Shown here piece by piece: positions 24,546 through 33,270 of a DNA stretch of 64,000 nt (its first letter is position 1; the number at the start of each line of letters is the position of its first letter). The notes beneath the pieces are model-generated. The model was given only the letters and a program-made list of their open reading frames with translations. It was not told the DNA's origin and did not search any database. The DNA is from Sphingomonas sp. S2-65. Its GTDB lineage: Bacteria > Pseudomonadota > Alphaproteobacteria > Sphingomonadales > Sphingomonadaceae. The position numbers and the translations under genes are program-made. The stretch covers positions 682,001 to 746,000 of the forward strand of contig NZ_CP090953.1 of the NCBI RefSeq assembly GCF_021513175.1, written 5' to 3'.

Positions 24546-26852
24546 ATGCGCTTGTTGACTCGACTTCGTGAATACTGGCGCCCGGTGGCGCTGGCACTTG
24601 GTTGCGCGCTGGGGATTGCCACCGGCGTGTCCGGTTACGGCGTTGGGCTAGATCGCGCCCTTCGCCAGATCGGCTGGAATGTCCGCCAGCACGACGCCTC
24701 GGGCGCATTGCACATCATCGAGATCGACGCGCGCAGCATCGCCCAGATTGCCCGCTGGCCGTGGCCGCGCGATCAATATTCCCGGCTGGTCGACCGGCTG
24801 CGTGCCGCCGGGGTGGCCGGGATCAATTTCGACGTCGACTTCTCTTCGTCCTCAGCACCCGCCGAGGATGCCGTCTTTGCGGCCGCGCTTGCCCGTGCCG
24901 GCGACCAGGTTGTGCTGCCCACCTTCAGCCAGCAGAACGGCGCCGGCGCGGAGGGGTGGACGGACTCGCTGCCAATCCCGGCGCTCCGCGCCCATGCGGC
25001 GCTCGCCGCAGTGACCGTGCAGCCCGATAGTGACGGCTTCGTCCGGCGCATGCCGGTGGGTGTCGTCACCGACGGCCTGCCGCGACCTTCGCTGTCGGCG
25101 ATGCTGGCGGGCGTAACCGGCTCGGTGGACACGGATTTCCCGATCGATTTCGCGATCGATCCCGCCTCGATCCCGCGCCACAGCTTCGTCGACATCCGCG
25201 ACGGCCGCTTCGATCCCGCCGCGCTGCGTGGCAAATCCGTGGTGATCGGCGCCACCGCGGTCGAGCTTGGGGATCGCTATGCGGTGCCGAACTACGGCGT
25301 GATCCCTGGCGTGGCGATCCAGGCGCTCGCCGCTGAGACGCTGCGCGCCGGCATTCCGCGCGAGAGCGGCTGGCCCCTGCCGCTGCTGCTCGCGCTTGGC
25401 ATGAGCCTGTTGATCCTGCGTGCGCCATCGCGTCGTGCGCTCGCGGCAACGCTGGCAGCAGCGCCGCTCGTCCTGATCGCCGCGGGCCTGACGATCGAGG
25501 CATTGCTGCACTGGATCTTCCCGCTGGCGCCGGCACTGGTGACCATCGCCGTCTCGGGAGCGTTCGCGGTGCTGATGCGCGCGCTGGCTGCGGCAAGGCG
25601 CCGCCGTCTTCACGATCCCGAGACCGGACTGCCGAACCGCCACGCGCTGGTTCAGGCGATGCAAAGCCGGCCTGGCGCGGGCGTCCTGGCGGCGCACATC
25701 GCCGACTTCGAGAAACTCGCCGCCGGGCTTGGCTCGCTCGCCACGTCCGAGCTGGTAAAGCGGGTGCGCGATCGCATCGCCCTCGTGTCGGAGGGGGTGA
25801 CGGTGTACCGGGTCGAAGATCGGGTTCTCGCCTGGCGTTGCTACGACAGAACCGAGCTGGATCAACGCGTCGTGACGCTACGCACCGTGATGCTCAGTCC
25901 CGTCGACGTGGCCGGTCGGCGCGTCGATGTCAGCCTCGCGATCGGTTTCGCCGAGGATGCCGGGGCCGATCGGGCGGATCGGGTGATCGCCCATGCAGGG
26001 CTGGCCGCCGCGCGCGCGCTTGCGGCGGGCACGCCATGGCTTGCGCACGACGCCGAAGATGACGAGGCGATCGACCGTGACCTTTCGCTTCTCGGCGAGT
26101 TGGACGCTGCGATCCCGCGCGGCGAGATCCAGGTCGCCTACCAGCCCAAGCTCGATCTCGCCCAGGGGCGCATCACCAGCGTAGAGGCGTTGGTGCGGTG
26201 GCAGCACCCGACACGCGGCTTCCTGCGGCCCGACCTGTTCATCCCCCTGGCGGAGCGCAACGACCGGATTTCCGCGCTAACCCTCTACGTGCTTGGACAG
26301 ACCATTGCCGATCTGCGCGGCTGGCGTGCCCTGGGGCACGCGGTGACGGGTGCGGTGAACATCTCGGCCAAACTGCTCAACTCCGCCGATTTCATCATCG
26401 CGCTGCGGACCCTGGTCGAGGCCAGCCAGATCGATCCGGCATGGCTCACCTTCGAGGTCACGGAATCGGCGGCGATGGACGATCCGCAGGGGGCTGCGGA
26501 GGCGCTTCGGTCGTTCCGGGCGATGGGTATCGCCATTTCAATGGACGATTACGGCACCGGCCAGTCGACCTTGAGCTACCTCAAGCAATTGCCGCTCAAC
26601 GAACTCAAGATCGACCGCAGCTTCGTCCAGTTCGCGCACCAGAACCGCGGGGATGGCGTGCTGGTCCGCTCGACCGTCAACCTCGCGCACGAACTCGGCC
26701 TGAAGGTAGTGGCGGAAGGCGTCGAGGACGCCGCGTGCCTGGCATTCCTCAAGTCGATCGGCTGCGACATGGTACAGGGCTATTTCGTGAGCCGGCCTGT
26801 TCCAGCCGAAGCGATCGAAGTCCTGCTTTCGGAGTATTCGATCGCCGCGTGA
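24546..26852 (+). CDS. CHASE2-(degenerate GGDEF)-EAL cyclic-di-GMP phosphodiesterase
   Basis: A 768-residue inner-membrane sensor enzyme. After an N-terminal membrane segment comes a periplasmic CHASE2 domain (about 40-270; ALHIIEIDARSIAQIARWPWPRD, INFDVDF, GKSVVIGATA), three membrane segments (about 275-345), a GGDEF domain that keeps the DPETGLPNRHAL entry (about 358) but has RVEDRV instead of GGDEF, and a C-terminal EAL domain. The EAL residues are intact: EALVRW (about 547), NISAKLL, FEVTES, DDYGTG, KIDRSF and VAEGVED. It should hydrolyse c-di-GMP in response to a periplasmic signal. The ATG at 24546 has GAAGGG six bases upstream and is preferred over the ATG at 24540. Confidence 0.9.
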   Translation: MRLLTRLREYWRPVALALGCALGIATGVSGYGVGLDRALRQIGWNVRQHDASGALHIIEIDARSIAQIARWPWPRDQYSRLVDRLRAAGVAGINFDVDFSSSSAPAEDAVFAAALARAGDQVVLPTFSQQNGAGAEGWTDSLPIPALRAHAALAAVTVQPDSDGFVRRMPVGVVTDGLPRPSLSAMLAGVTGSVDTDFPIDFAIDPASIPRHSFVDIRDGRFDPAALRGKSVVIGATAVELGDRYAVPNYGVIPGVAIQALAAETLRAGIPRESGWPLPLLLALGMSLLILRAPSRRALAATLAAAPLVLIAAGLTIEALLHWIFPLAPALVTIAVSGAFAVLMRALAAARRRRLHDPETGLPNRHALVQAMQSRPGAGVLAAHIADFEKLAAGLGSLATSELVKRVRDRIALVSEGVTVYRVEDRVLAWRCYDRTELDQRVVTLRTVMLSPVDVAGRRVDVSLAIGFAEDAGADRADRVIAHAGLAAARALAAGTPWLAHDAEDDEAIDRDLSLLGELDAAIPRGEIQVAYQPKLDLAQGRITSVEALVRWQHPTRGFLRPDLFIPLAERNDRISALTLYVLGQTIADLRGWRALGHAVTGAVNISAKLLNSADFIIALRTLVEASQIDPAWLTFEVTESAAMDDPQGAAEALRSFRAMGIAISMDDYGTGQSTLSYLKQLPLNELKIDRSFVQFAHQNRGDGVLVRSTVNLAHELGLKVVAEGVEDAACLAFLKSIGCDMVQGYFVSRPVPAEAIEVLLSEYSIAA

Positions 26853-26993
26853 GCGGAAGGTCAGCTTGTCGTAGGGCGCTCGCCATGAGGCGAAGCCCCG
26901 CCGTTGACGGCGAAACTGCCTGTAGGTCGTTGACGGCTGAATGAAGAAGCAGCCAGAGGCGTTCACCAGTCCTTCTTTGGTGACGTAGCGGCA

Positions 26994-28145
26994 ATGCCCG
27001 CGTATCGCGGCCATTGGAGACTCAGCATTTTTCACATCATTTTCGCCGTTCCCTGCCTGCTCGTGATCGTGCGCTGGCTCTGGCCGCTGGCAGTATCGCT
27101 CGACGTGAAGATCGTCGTGGCGGTCTTGCTGCTCGCAGCGTCGCAATATCATCTGTGGAGCCGGCTCTCCTCGGGTTCGGTCTTCGCGCCCGAATTCCCG
27201 CGCGGCGTGGTGGTTCTTCTGAACTGGGCGTTCGGCGCACTGGCGTTCCTGGCGGTTCTGCAGGTGCTGCTCGACCTGGCGACGCTGGTGACGATGCTGG
27301 CGCGGCAAAGATCCGCCGCCGCTCCCGACGCGGCGCGATATGCCATCGCAAGTGTCGCCGCGCTGCTCGCGGGCATCGCGGTGTGGAATGCCACGCGGGT
27401 TCCGGCGATCAAGGATGTCGCAATCGCCGTGCGCGGGCTCCCGGCATCGTTCGACGGGTACAAGGTGGTGCAACTCACCGATCTGCACATAAGCCGGCTG
27501 TTTCCGGCAGCATGGGCGCGCCAGGTGGTGGATCTGACCAACGCGTCCGGTGCGGACGTGATCGTGGTCACCGGCGACTTCATCGACGGGTCCGTCGCGA
27601 TGCGACGCGAGGACGTGGCGCCCTTGCGCGACCTTCGTGCCCCAGACGGCGTCTACGCCATACCTGGCAACCACGAATACTTTTTCGCGTACCGCGAATG
27701 GATGCACCACCTCGCCGGGCTCGGCATACAGCTGTTGCCGAACGCACACGCAGTGCTGGCGCGCGGCGGTGCGCAGCTCGTGCTCGCCGGCGTCACCGAC
27801 TTGTCCGCGCCATCGGCCGGCGAAGCCGGCCCCGACCTGGATGCCGCGTTGGCTGGCGCTCCCGCCGGCGCACCGGTGCTGTTGCTGGATCACCAGCCGA
27901 TGGACGCCGCCCGGGCTGCGGCCAAAGGCGTCGCGATCCAATTGTCGGGCCACACCCATGGCGGCATGATCCGCGGGCTGGACCGCCTGGTGGCGCGCGG
28001 AAACAACGGCTTCGTTTCGGGCCGGTACCAGGTCGGTGACATGACGCTCTATGTCAGCAACGGCACAGGCTTGTGGCCCGGCTTCGCACTGCGGCTGGGG
28101 CGCCCGCCCGAGTTGACGCGGATCACCCTGCGCGCCGAGCGCTAG
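26994..28145 (+). CDS. membrane-anchored metallophosphoesterase (YkuE/YaeI type)
   Basis: A 383-residue protein with about four membrane segments in the first 145 residues and a calcineurin-like phosphoesterase domain behind them. Metal ligands are visible in order: QLTDLHIS, VVTGDFIDG, PGNHEYFF, LDHQP and LSGHTHGG. Members of this family act on UDP-sugars, lipid-linked or nucleotide phosphates; the substrate here cannot be told. It follows the CHASE2-EAL gene after 141 bases with no clear terminator between them. Confidence 0.88.
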   Translation: MPAYRGHWRLSIFHIIFAVPCLLVIVRWLWPLAVSLDVKIVVAVLLLAASQYHLWSRLSSGSVFAPEFPRGVVVLLNWAFGALAFLAVLQVLLDLATLVTMLARQRSAAAPDAARYAIASVAALLAGIAVWNATRVPAIKDVAIAVRGLPASFDGYKVVQLTDLHISRLFPAAWARQVVDLTNASGADVIVVTGDFIDGSVAMRREDVAPLRDLRAPDGVYAIPGNHEYFFAYREWMHHLAGLGIQLLPNAHAVLARGGAQLVLAGVTDLSAPSAGEAGPDLDAALAGAPAGAPVLLLDHQPMDAARAAAKGVAIQLSGHTHGGMIRGLDRLVARGNNGFVSGRYQVGDMTLYVSNGTGLWPGFALRLGRPPELTRITLRAER

Positions 28146-28199
28146 GTGGCCTCCGGCCCGGCGAGCCATATCGCCTTGCCAATGTCGGGTCCGAGGGGC

Positions 28200-28218
28200 C
28201 AGTTCGTCTTAAGAACTG
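28200..28218 (+). promoter_or_regulatory. palindrome and possible ECF-type -10 element before the sigma gene
   Basis: CAGTTC-GTCTTAA-GAACTG is a perfect 6-bp inverted repeat with a 7-base centre, 18 bases before the sigma-factor ATG. The centre contains CGTCTTAA, close to the CGTC-type -10 elements used by FecI-like ECF factors. It could be the autoregulated start point, a regulator site, or both. Confidence 0.4.
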
Positions 28219-28236
28219 AGGGAGACCCTGATCACC

Positions 28237-28713
28237 ATGCCGAGTGTTGCTGAGATGCTGGCCAAAGCCAGACGAGCAGTGCTTCGGCGCGGGGTCTCCG
28301 AAGAGGATGCGGACGAACTCGTGCACGACGCCTTTCTGCGGATCGAAAGATATGAGCGCGCGCAGGAGGCGCGTTCGCGCGAGGCGTTGCTCGTCACCGC
28401 GGCGGTCAATCTGTCGATCGACCAGCGTCGCCGCCGCCAGCGCTCGCCTTTCGTGGAGATCGACAACTTCCACGCGATCGCGGATGCCACCCCCGACCCT
28501 TCGCAGATCGTCGAGCAGCAGGCACGGCTCCGGCATGCTTCGGAGGGGCTGGCCCAGCTTCCGGAGCGGACCCGCCGCATCCTGCTCCGGCGCCGGCTCG
28601 ACGGGCTCGCTTATGCCGAGATTGCCGCAGCCGAGGGTATGTCGGTCGCGGCGGTAGAGAAGCAGGTCGCGCGTGCGACGCTTCAGTTGATGCAGTGGAT
28701 GGCGGAATGGTGA
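28237..28713 (+). CDS. ECF RNA polymerase sigma factor, FecI type
   Basis: A 158-residue sigma-70 family protein with only regions 2 and 4. Region 2 spans about residues 5-70 (VSEEDADELVHDAFLRIERYE, ALLVTAAVNLSIDQRRRR) and region 4 about 95-150 (LPERTRRILLRRRLDGLAYAEIAAAEGMSVAAVEKQVARA). It is followed, with a 7-base overlap, by a FecR anti-sigma gene and then a TonB receptor with a signalling domain, the standard FecI-FecR-receptor order. It is expected to transcribe the receptor gene when the ligand is bound. Confidence 0.93.
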   Translation: MPSVAEMLAKARRAVLRRGVSEEDADELVHDAFLRIERYERAQEARSREALLVTAAVNLSIDQRRRRQRSPFVEIDNFHAIADATPDPSQIVEQQARLRHASEGLAQLPERTRRILLRRRLDGLAYAEIAAAEGMSVAAVEKQVARATLQLMQWMAEW

Positions 28714-29672
28714 CGCGCCCCTTCCCTGCCCGGCACGCCGACGCGGAAGCGGCGGCGTGGATCGCGCGGCTTCAGGCGGACGACCGCAGCAGTTCGACCG
28801 ACGCGGGATTGCAGGAATGGCTGCGCGCCGATCCCGCCAATGCCGACGCGTTCGAACGCGCGACGGAACTCTGGGCGATGTTGCCGGGCGTTGCATTGTG
28901 CGCCGACGCGGCGACACCGGTCCGGCAGAGCGCGGCTCCGCAGGGCTGGGCCACACGGCGGCAGTTCCAGGCGCTCGCGGCCTCGGCGTTGCTATTGATC
29001 GGCGTGGGCGCGGGCTGGTGGCTGTTCGACGGCGGCGATGATTACGGAACGCGGCGCGGCGAGCAGAAGGTGGCGACGCTAGAGGATGGCAGCCGCATCG
29101 CGCTCAACACCGACACCGAGGTCGAGGTACGCTATGCGCGCGACGAGCGCCGCGTCACCCTCGAGCGCGGCGAGGCGATGTTCGACGTGGCGCCGAACCA
29201 TGCGCGGCCTTTTCTGGTCACCGCGGGCGACAAGCAGATCCGCGCGCTGGGGACCAGCTTCATCGTCCGCCGCACGGGGAGCGGCGTGGTCGTCACGCTG
29301 CTGGAGGGGAAAGTGTCGGTTACCGATCGGCGCGCCGTCAACAAGAGCGTCAATCCGACGATCCTCGCCCCCGGCGAGCGGCTGACCGCGAACGCGGACG
29401 CGCCGTCCACCATCGACCAGCCGGCGATCGATGCCGTCACCGCGTGGCGCCGCGGACAGGCGGTGTTCTCCGATACTCCATTGTCCGCCGCCGTGGCCGA
29501 GCTTAACCGCTATGGCGGCCCTCATATCGCCGTCGAGGACCCCCACCTCGCCTCGCTGCGCGTGTCGGGCGTATTCGCAACCAGCGATACCACCGAATTC
29601 GCTGCGGCGATTGCAGCGCTGCACGGCCTGCGTATCCAGAAGACAGGCACCGAGCTTCGGATCGTGCGCTGA
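28707..29672 (+). CDS. FecR-family anti-sigma factor/signal transducer
   Basis: A 321-residue inner-membrane protein. The cytoplasmic N-terminal domain (about 5-55; DAEAAAWIARLQADDRSSST) is of the DUF4880 type that holds the sigma factor. One membrane segment (ALAASALLLIGVGAGWWLF) precedes the periplasmic FecR domain (TLEDGSRIALNTDTEVEVRY..RRVTLERGEAMFDV) and a C-terminal STN-like part (FSDTPLSAAVAELNRYG) that contacts the receptor. The ATG at 28707 overlaps the end of the sigma gene; a GTG at 28695 is the alternative. It relays occupancy of the TonB receptor to the ECF sigma. Confidence 0.92.
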   Translation: MVTRPFPARHADAEAAAWIARLQADDRSSSTDAGLQEWLRADPANADAFERATELWAMLPGVALCADAATPVRQSAAPQGWATRRQFQALAASALLLIGVGAGWWLFDGGDDYGTRRGEQKVATLEDGSRIALNTDTEVEVRYARDERRVTLERGEAMFDVAPNHARPFLVTAGDKQIRALGTSFIVRRTGSGVVVTLLEGKVSVTDRRAVNKSVNPTILAPGERLTANADAPSTIDQPAIDAVTAWRRGQAVFSDTPLSAAVAELNRYGGPHIAVEDPHLASLRVSGVFATSDTTEFAAAIAALHGLRIQKTGTELRIVR

Positions 29673-29778
29673 GCATGAGTGAGACGAAACTTTTGTTTCT
29701 TTTCGATGTCTGTTTTGCAACGCAACATCGTCTCTGAGTTGGAGGCAGGCACGGGGGCCGGCTTCACAGGGGGGTTCG

Positions 29779-32700
29779 ATGGTCGCTAAAACAATGCTCG
29801 CGGCGCTGACGGTATCGACCGCAGTGATCGCAGTTCCGGTCGCACACGCTCAAGTCAGCTACACCTTCGATCTCACCGCCCAGCCGCTCGACAAGGCGCT
29901 GCGCGCGGTCGCGGCGCGTACGGGGTCGAACATCGTCTTCGCCAACGAAGCCGTGCGGGGGAGGACAGCGTCACCGCTCCATGGCAGCTACAGCGCCGCC
30001 GCCGCTTACCGTGCACTGCTGCAAGGGTCGGGGCTTTCGCTCAGCGTCACCAATGGCGGGTCGTACATCGTCACGCGCCCGCGGCAGACCACCCCACCCG
30101 GCCCCCGCGGATCGGGCACGATCACCGGGCATGTCGCCGAAGCGGACGGCAATCGCAACGTAGCCGGGGCGCTGGTTCGCGTCGCCGAGACCGGGCAGAC
30201 CACCAGGGCCGACGATCTGGGGAATTTCCGTTTCCCTAGCGTGCCGGCGGGCAGTTACACGCTGGAGATCACGTTCCTTGGCTTCGAGCCGGTAAGCCAG
30301 CGCGTCGACGTGGCGGACGGAGACGAAGCGCGGGTCGAGCTCGCGATGGGGGACGGCAGCGGTCCGGCACAGATCGTCGTGTACGGGTCGCTGAGCGCCC
30401 GTGCCAACGCGCTCAACCTTCAGCGCACCGCCAGGAACAACGCCGATGTGATCTCGGCCGACGATCTGGGCAATTTCACCGGCACCACCTTCTCCGATGC
30501 GCTGCGCCGCGCGCCCGGCGTGTCGTTCCAGCGCGACTCCCTGACCGGTGACGGCACGAACGTCGTCGTCCGCGGGCTCGATCCGGACATGAACAACGTA
30601 AAGCTCAACGGCCTCCAGCTTCCCGTCGGCAACGGCACCGGGCGCTCGGCCGATCTCAGCAACCTGCTGGCAGACTCGGTCAGCAAGATCACGATCAACA
30701 AGAGCCTGCTGCCGAGTCAGGACAGTGCCGGCACCGGCGGCCTGATCGAAATCGAGACGCTGTCGCCGCTGAACCGCCCGCACCGCTACGCCAATTTCCA
30801 GATCGAAGGCAGCAAGAGCGGCAAGGACTTCAGCGACGACTTCCTGGTATCCGGGACCCTGGCCGGAAAGTTCGGCGCAGAGGACAATTTCGGCCTGAGC
30901 GCGTCGGTGCAATATCGCCGCAACTCGGTGCGCAACATCTCGTACAACACCGTGCTCAAGTTCGGCGCGTTCCTGCCGAACGCCGCGAACGGGCTGCCCA
31001 GCCTGACCTCCGGCGAGGCGATCGATCCGCTCGCGAGCTTCCCCTTCGTGGAGGGCGACGACCAGGCATATGTCAGCCAGCTGGAAACCAGCTTCAACCA
31101 TGTGAAGCAGTCGACGCTCGCTGCGACTGTGTCGGCCGAATGGAAGATCGGCACGCACAGCAACCTGAAGTTCGACTTCCAGCATGCCGAAGCCGATCGG
31201 ACGACCTACTCGCTCACCGACAAGTTCGCGGGACTGAGCGAGTATTCGGACATTCCCGGTGGGCAGGCGATCTCGGCGCTGCATCTGAGCCTGGCGCCCG
31301 GCGACGCATCGCTGCAGCGCTCGCAGGGCTATCACTATGATCCCAACGCGAAGACGGTCACCGACACTTACAGCTTCAATGGCAAGACCAACCTGGGCAA
31401 GCTGACCTTCAACTATCTGCTGGGCTATGCGCATGGCAGCGAGCGGCACGATCGGAGCACCACGCTGGAGCTGCGCATGCCCGATAGCGATGCACTGGCG
31501 GGCTACTTCCTGCCCGAAGCGACCGATCCGGGGCTCGGCTACATCGTCACGCCATTCGGCACCCGGCAGGGAGACGGGATCCCGATCCCGCTGCTGAGCC
31601 AGGCGGGTTGGAACTTCGTCAACGACAATTCCCGCTACACGATCGACAACGGCACCGGCCAGATCGACGCGACGATCGGAAACAACGACCGGTACACGGC
31701 CGAAGCCAGCGTCCGGTGGGACGTGGGTGCCGGGTTCCTGAGATACCTGGAAATGGGCGGTCGCTACGAGCGCGCCACGTTCAAGAGCGACCTGGTGCGG
31801 ACGCAGTTCGGCGGCGGGGCGACGGTCGCGTCGCTAGGACTGGCGTTCGAGCCGACCGATCTTAGCCGCATCGGCGTGAACGGCACCGGGTTCAGCGCGA
31901 TGAGCGAATCCACTCTGATCCAGTTCCTCGACAATCTCGACGACTATACCGCGCGCTTTCCCCAGTTCGTGCTGATGCCGATCAAGCCGGCGATCGACCA
32001 GGACAAGCAGAACACGCGGGAGGATAATTACGCGGCCTATGTTCAGGCCGACCTCCAGTTCGGCAAGCTCCAGGTGATCGGCGGGGTGCGCTACAACCGC
32101 ACCGATCTCAGTGCGAGCAACCTGTTCTTCCCGACCTATATCGGCCCGCTCCAGGGTGGCGGATTCGGCGTCGACCTGAACTTCCAGAACCAGTTCAGCA
32201 AGCTGATCACGGAGACCGCCAAGTCCGAGGATTTCCTGCCGCGGATCCTGTTCAACTATCGGCAGAGCGACAACCTCATCTTCCGCGGAGGCTATTTCCT
32301 GTCGGTCGCGCGGCCGCAGATCGGTGAGCTTTCCAGCCAGGCACGGATCAGCTTCATCAACATCCCGATACCTGGACCCGACGGCGTCAAGCCGGTGCTC
32401 CAGGTCAATTCGGGCAATCCCAACCTGAAGCAGGCAACGACCCACAATTTCGACCTGAGCGCCGAATATTACCACAAGATCGGCATCATGAAGGTCAGCG
32501 GCTTCTACAAGCGCATCACCAACCTGCTCCAGTCGAACCGCACCGATGGCCCGGCCAATCTCGCCGCCATCACGCTGCCGGACAGCCCCTATTTCCAGGG
32601 CCCGCCCTATTTCGATCCGGCGCACCCGGAAAACTATTTCATCACCGGCGGCTCCCCGATCAACAGTGACCACCCGGCCGAGCTCTGGGGCGTCGAGGGG

Positions 32701-33192
32701 CAGGTCGAACGGCGCTTCGACTTCCTGCCCGGGGCCCTAAGCGGCCTCGGTGTCTTCGCCAACTACACCTACACGCACAGCACCCGTACCCAGCGCTATA
32801 GCTGGGCCTATGCGCCAGCTAACGAAGACAGCATCTACGAGTTCTCCGGCGTGCCGTTCAGCCAGCAGCCCAAGCACTCGGGAACCGCGGCGCTGACCTA
32901 CAACAAATACGGGTTCGACGGCACGCTGGCCTATGGCTTCCAGTCGAGCACGCTCAGCGTCTTCTACCCGCGGGGGCTCAGCGTCTATGGCAAGAGCGTT
33001 CGTACCCTGGACCTGCGCGCCGAATATTATCTGAAGCCGCAGTTCGGCAAGCTGCGCGTCTATTTCGAAGCATCGGACCTGCTGAAGGGCACGCGCAGCC
33101 CCGACGTCCAGGAACTGATCGGCAGTGTCTATAGCCGCGCCACCTATCTGGGTGGCCGCCGCTTCCGGCTTGGCGTCTCAACTACGTTCTGA
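29779..33192 (+). CDS. TonB-dependent receptor with STN signalling and carboxypeptidase-like domains
   Basis: A 1137-residue outer-membrane receptor. Order: signal peptide (MVAKTMLAALTVSTAVIAVPVAHA), STN domain (about 28-95; FDLTAQPLDKALRAVAARTGSNIVF) for signalling to FecR, a CarboxypepD-regulatory-like beta domain (about 112-190), a TonB-box-like IVVYG near 198, plug (about 210-330; GTTFSDALRRAPGVSFQRD, VVVRGLDPDMNNVKLNG) and a 22-strand barrel ending RFRLGVSTTF. The substrate is not indicated by the sequence; receptors of this layout import oligosaccharides, peptides or metal chelates. A GGGG run precedes the ATG. The M16 protease gene follows after a hairpin. Confidence 0.93.
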   Translation: MVAKTMLAALTVSTAVIAVPVAHAQVSYTFDLTAQPLDKALRAVAARTGSNIVFANEAVRGRTASPLHGSYSAAAAYRALLQGSGLSLSVTNGGSYIVTRPRQTTPPGPRGSGTITGHVAEADGNRNVAGALVRVAETGQTTRADDLGNFRFPSVPAGSYTLEITFLGFEPVSQRVDVADGDEARVELAMGDGSGPAQIVVYGSLSARANALNLQRTARNNADVISADDLGNFTGTTFSDALRRAPGVSFQRDSLTGDGTNVVVRGLDPDMNNVKLNGLQLPVGNGTGRSADLSNLLADSVSKITINKSLLPSQDSAGTGGLIEIETLSPLNRPHRYANFQIEGSKSGKDFSDDFLVSGTLAGKFGAEDNFGLSASVQYRRNSVRNISYNTVLKFGAFLPNAANGLPSLTSGEAIDPLASFPFVEGDDQAYVSQLETSFNHVKQSTLAATVSAEWKIGTHSNLKFDFQHAEADRTTYSLTDKFAGLSEYSDIPGGQAISALHLSLAPGDASLQRSQGYHYDPNAKTVTDTYSFNGKTNLGKLTFNYLLGYAHGSERHDRSTTLELRMPDSDALAGYFLPEATDPGLGYIVTPFGTRQGDGIPIPLLSQAGWNFVNDNSRYTIDNGTGQIDATIGNNDRYTAEASVRWDVGAGFLRYLEMGGRYERATFKSDLVRTQFGGGATVASLGLAFEPTDLSRIGVNGTGFSAMSESTLIQFLDNLDDYTARFPQFVLMPIKPAIDQDKQNTREDNYAAYVQADLQFGKLQVIGGVRYNRTDLSASNLFFPTYIGPLQGGGFGVDLNFQNQFSKLITETAKSEDFLPRILFNYRQSDNLIFRGGYFLSVARPQIGELSSQARISFINIPIPGPDGVKPVLQVNSGNPNLKQATTHNFDLSAEYYHKIGIMKVSGFYKRITNLLQSNRTDGPANLAAITLPDSPYFQGPPYFDPAHPENYFITGGSPINSDHPAELWGVEGQVERRFDFLPGALSGLGVFANYTYTHSTRTQRYSWAYAPANEDSIYEFSGVPFSQQPKHSGTAALTYNKYGFDGTLAYGFQSSTLSVFYPRGLSVYGKSVRTLDLRAEYYLKPQFGKLRVYFEASDLLKGTRSPDVQELIGSVYSRATYLGGRRFRLGVSTTF

Positions 33193-33211
33193 CGCCCTGT
33201 ACCCGCGTACC

Positions 33212-33249
33212 GCCGGCTCCTCCCTTCCTTCACACCAGGAGGAGCCGGC
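33212..33249 (+). terminator. hairpin between the TonB receptor and the M16 protease genes
   Basis: A perfect 12-bp stem (33212-33223 with 33238-33249, 14-nt loop) without a T-run, in the 78-bp gap. The AAGGA ribosome binding site of the protease gene follows it directly. It may stabilise the receptor message or lower read-through into the protease gene. Confidence 0.4.
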
Positions 33250-33270
33250 ACCTCTTCCAAGGATATATCG

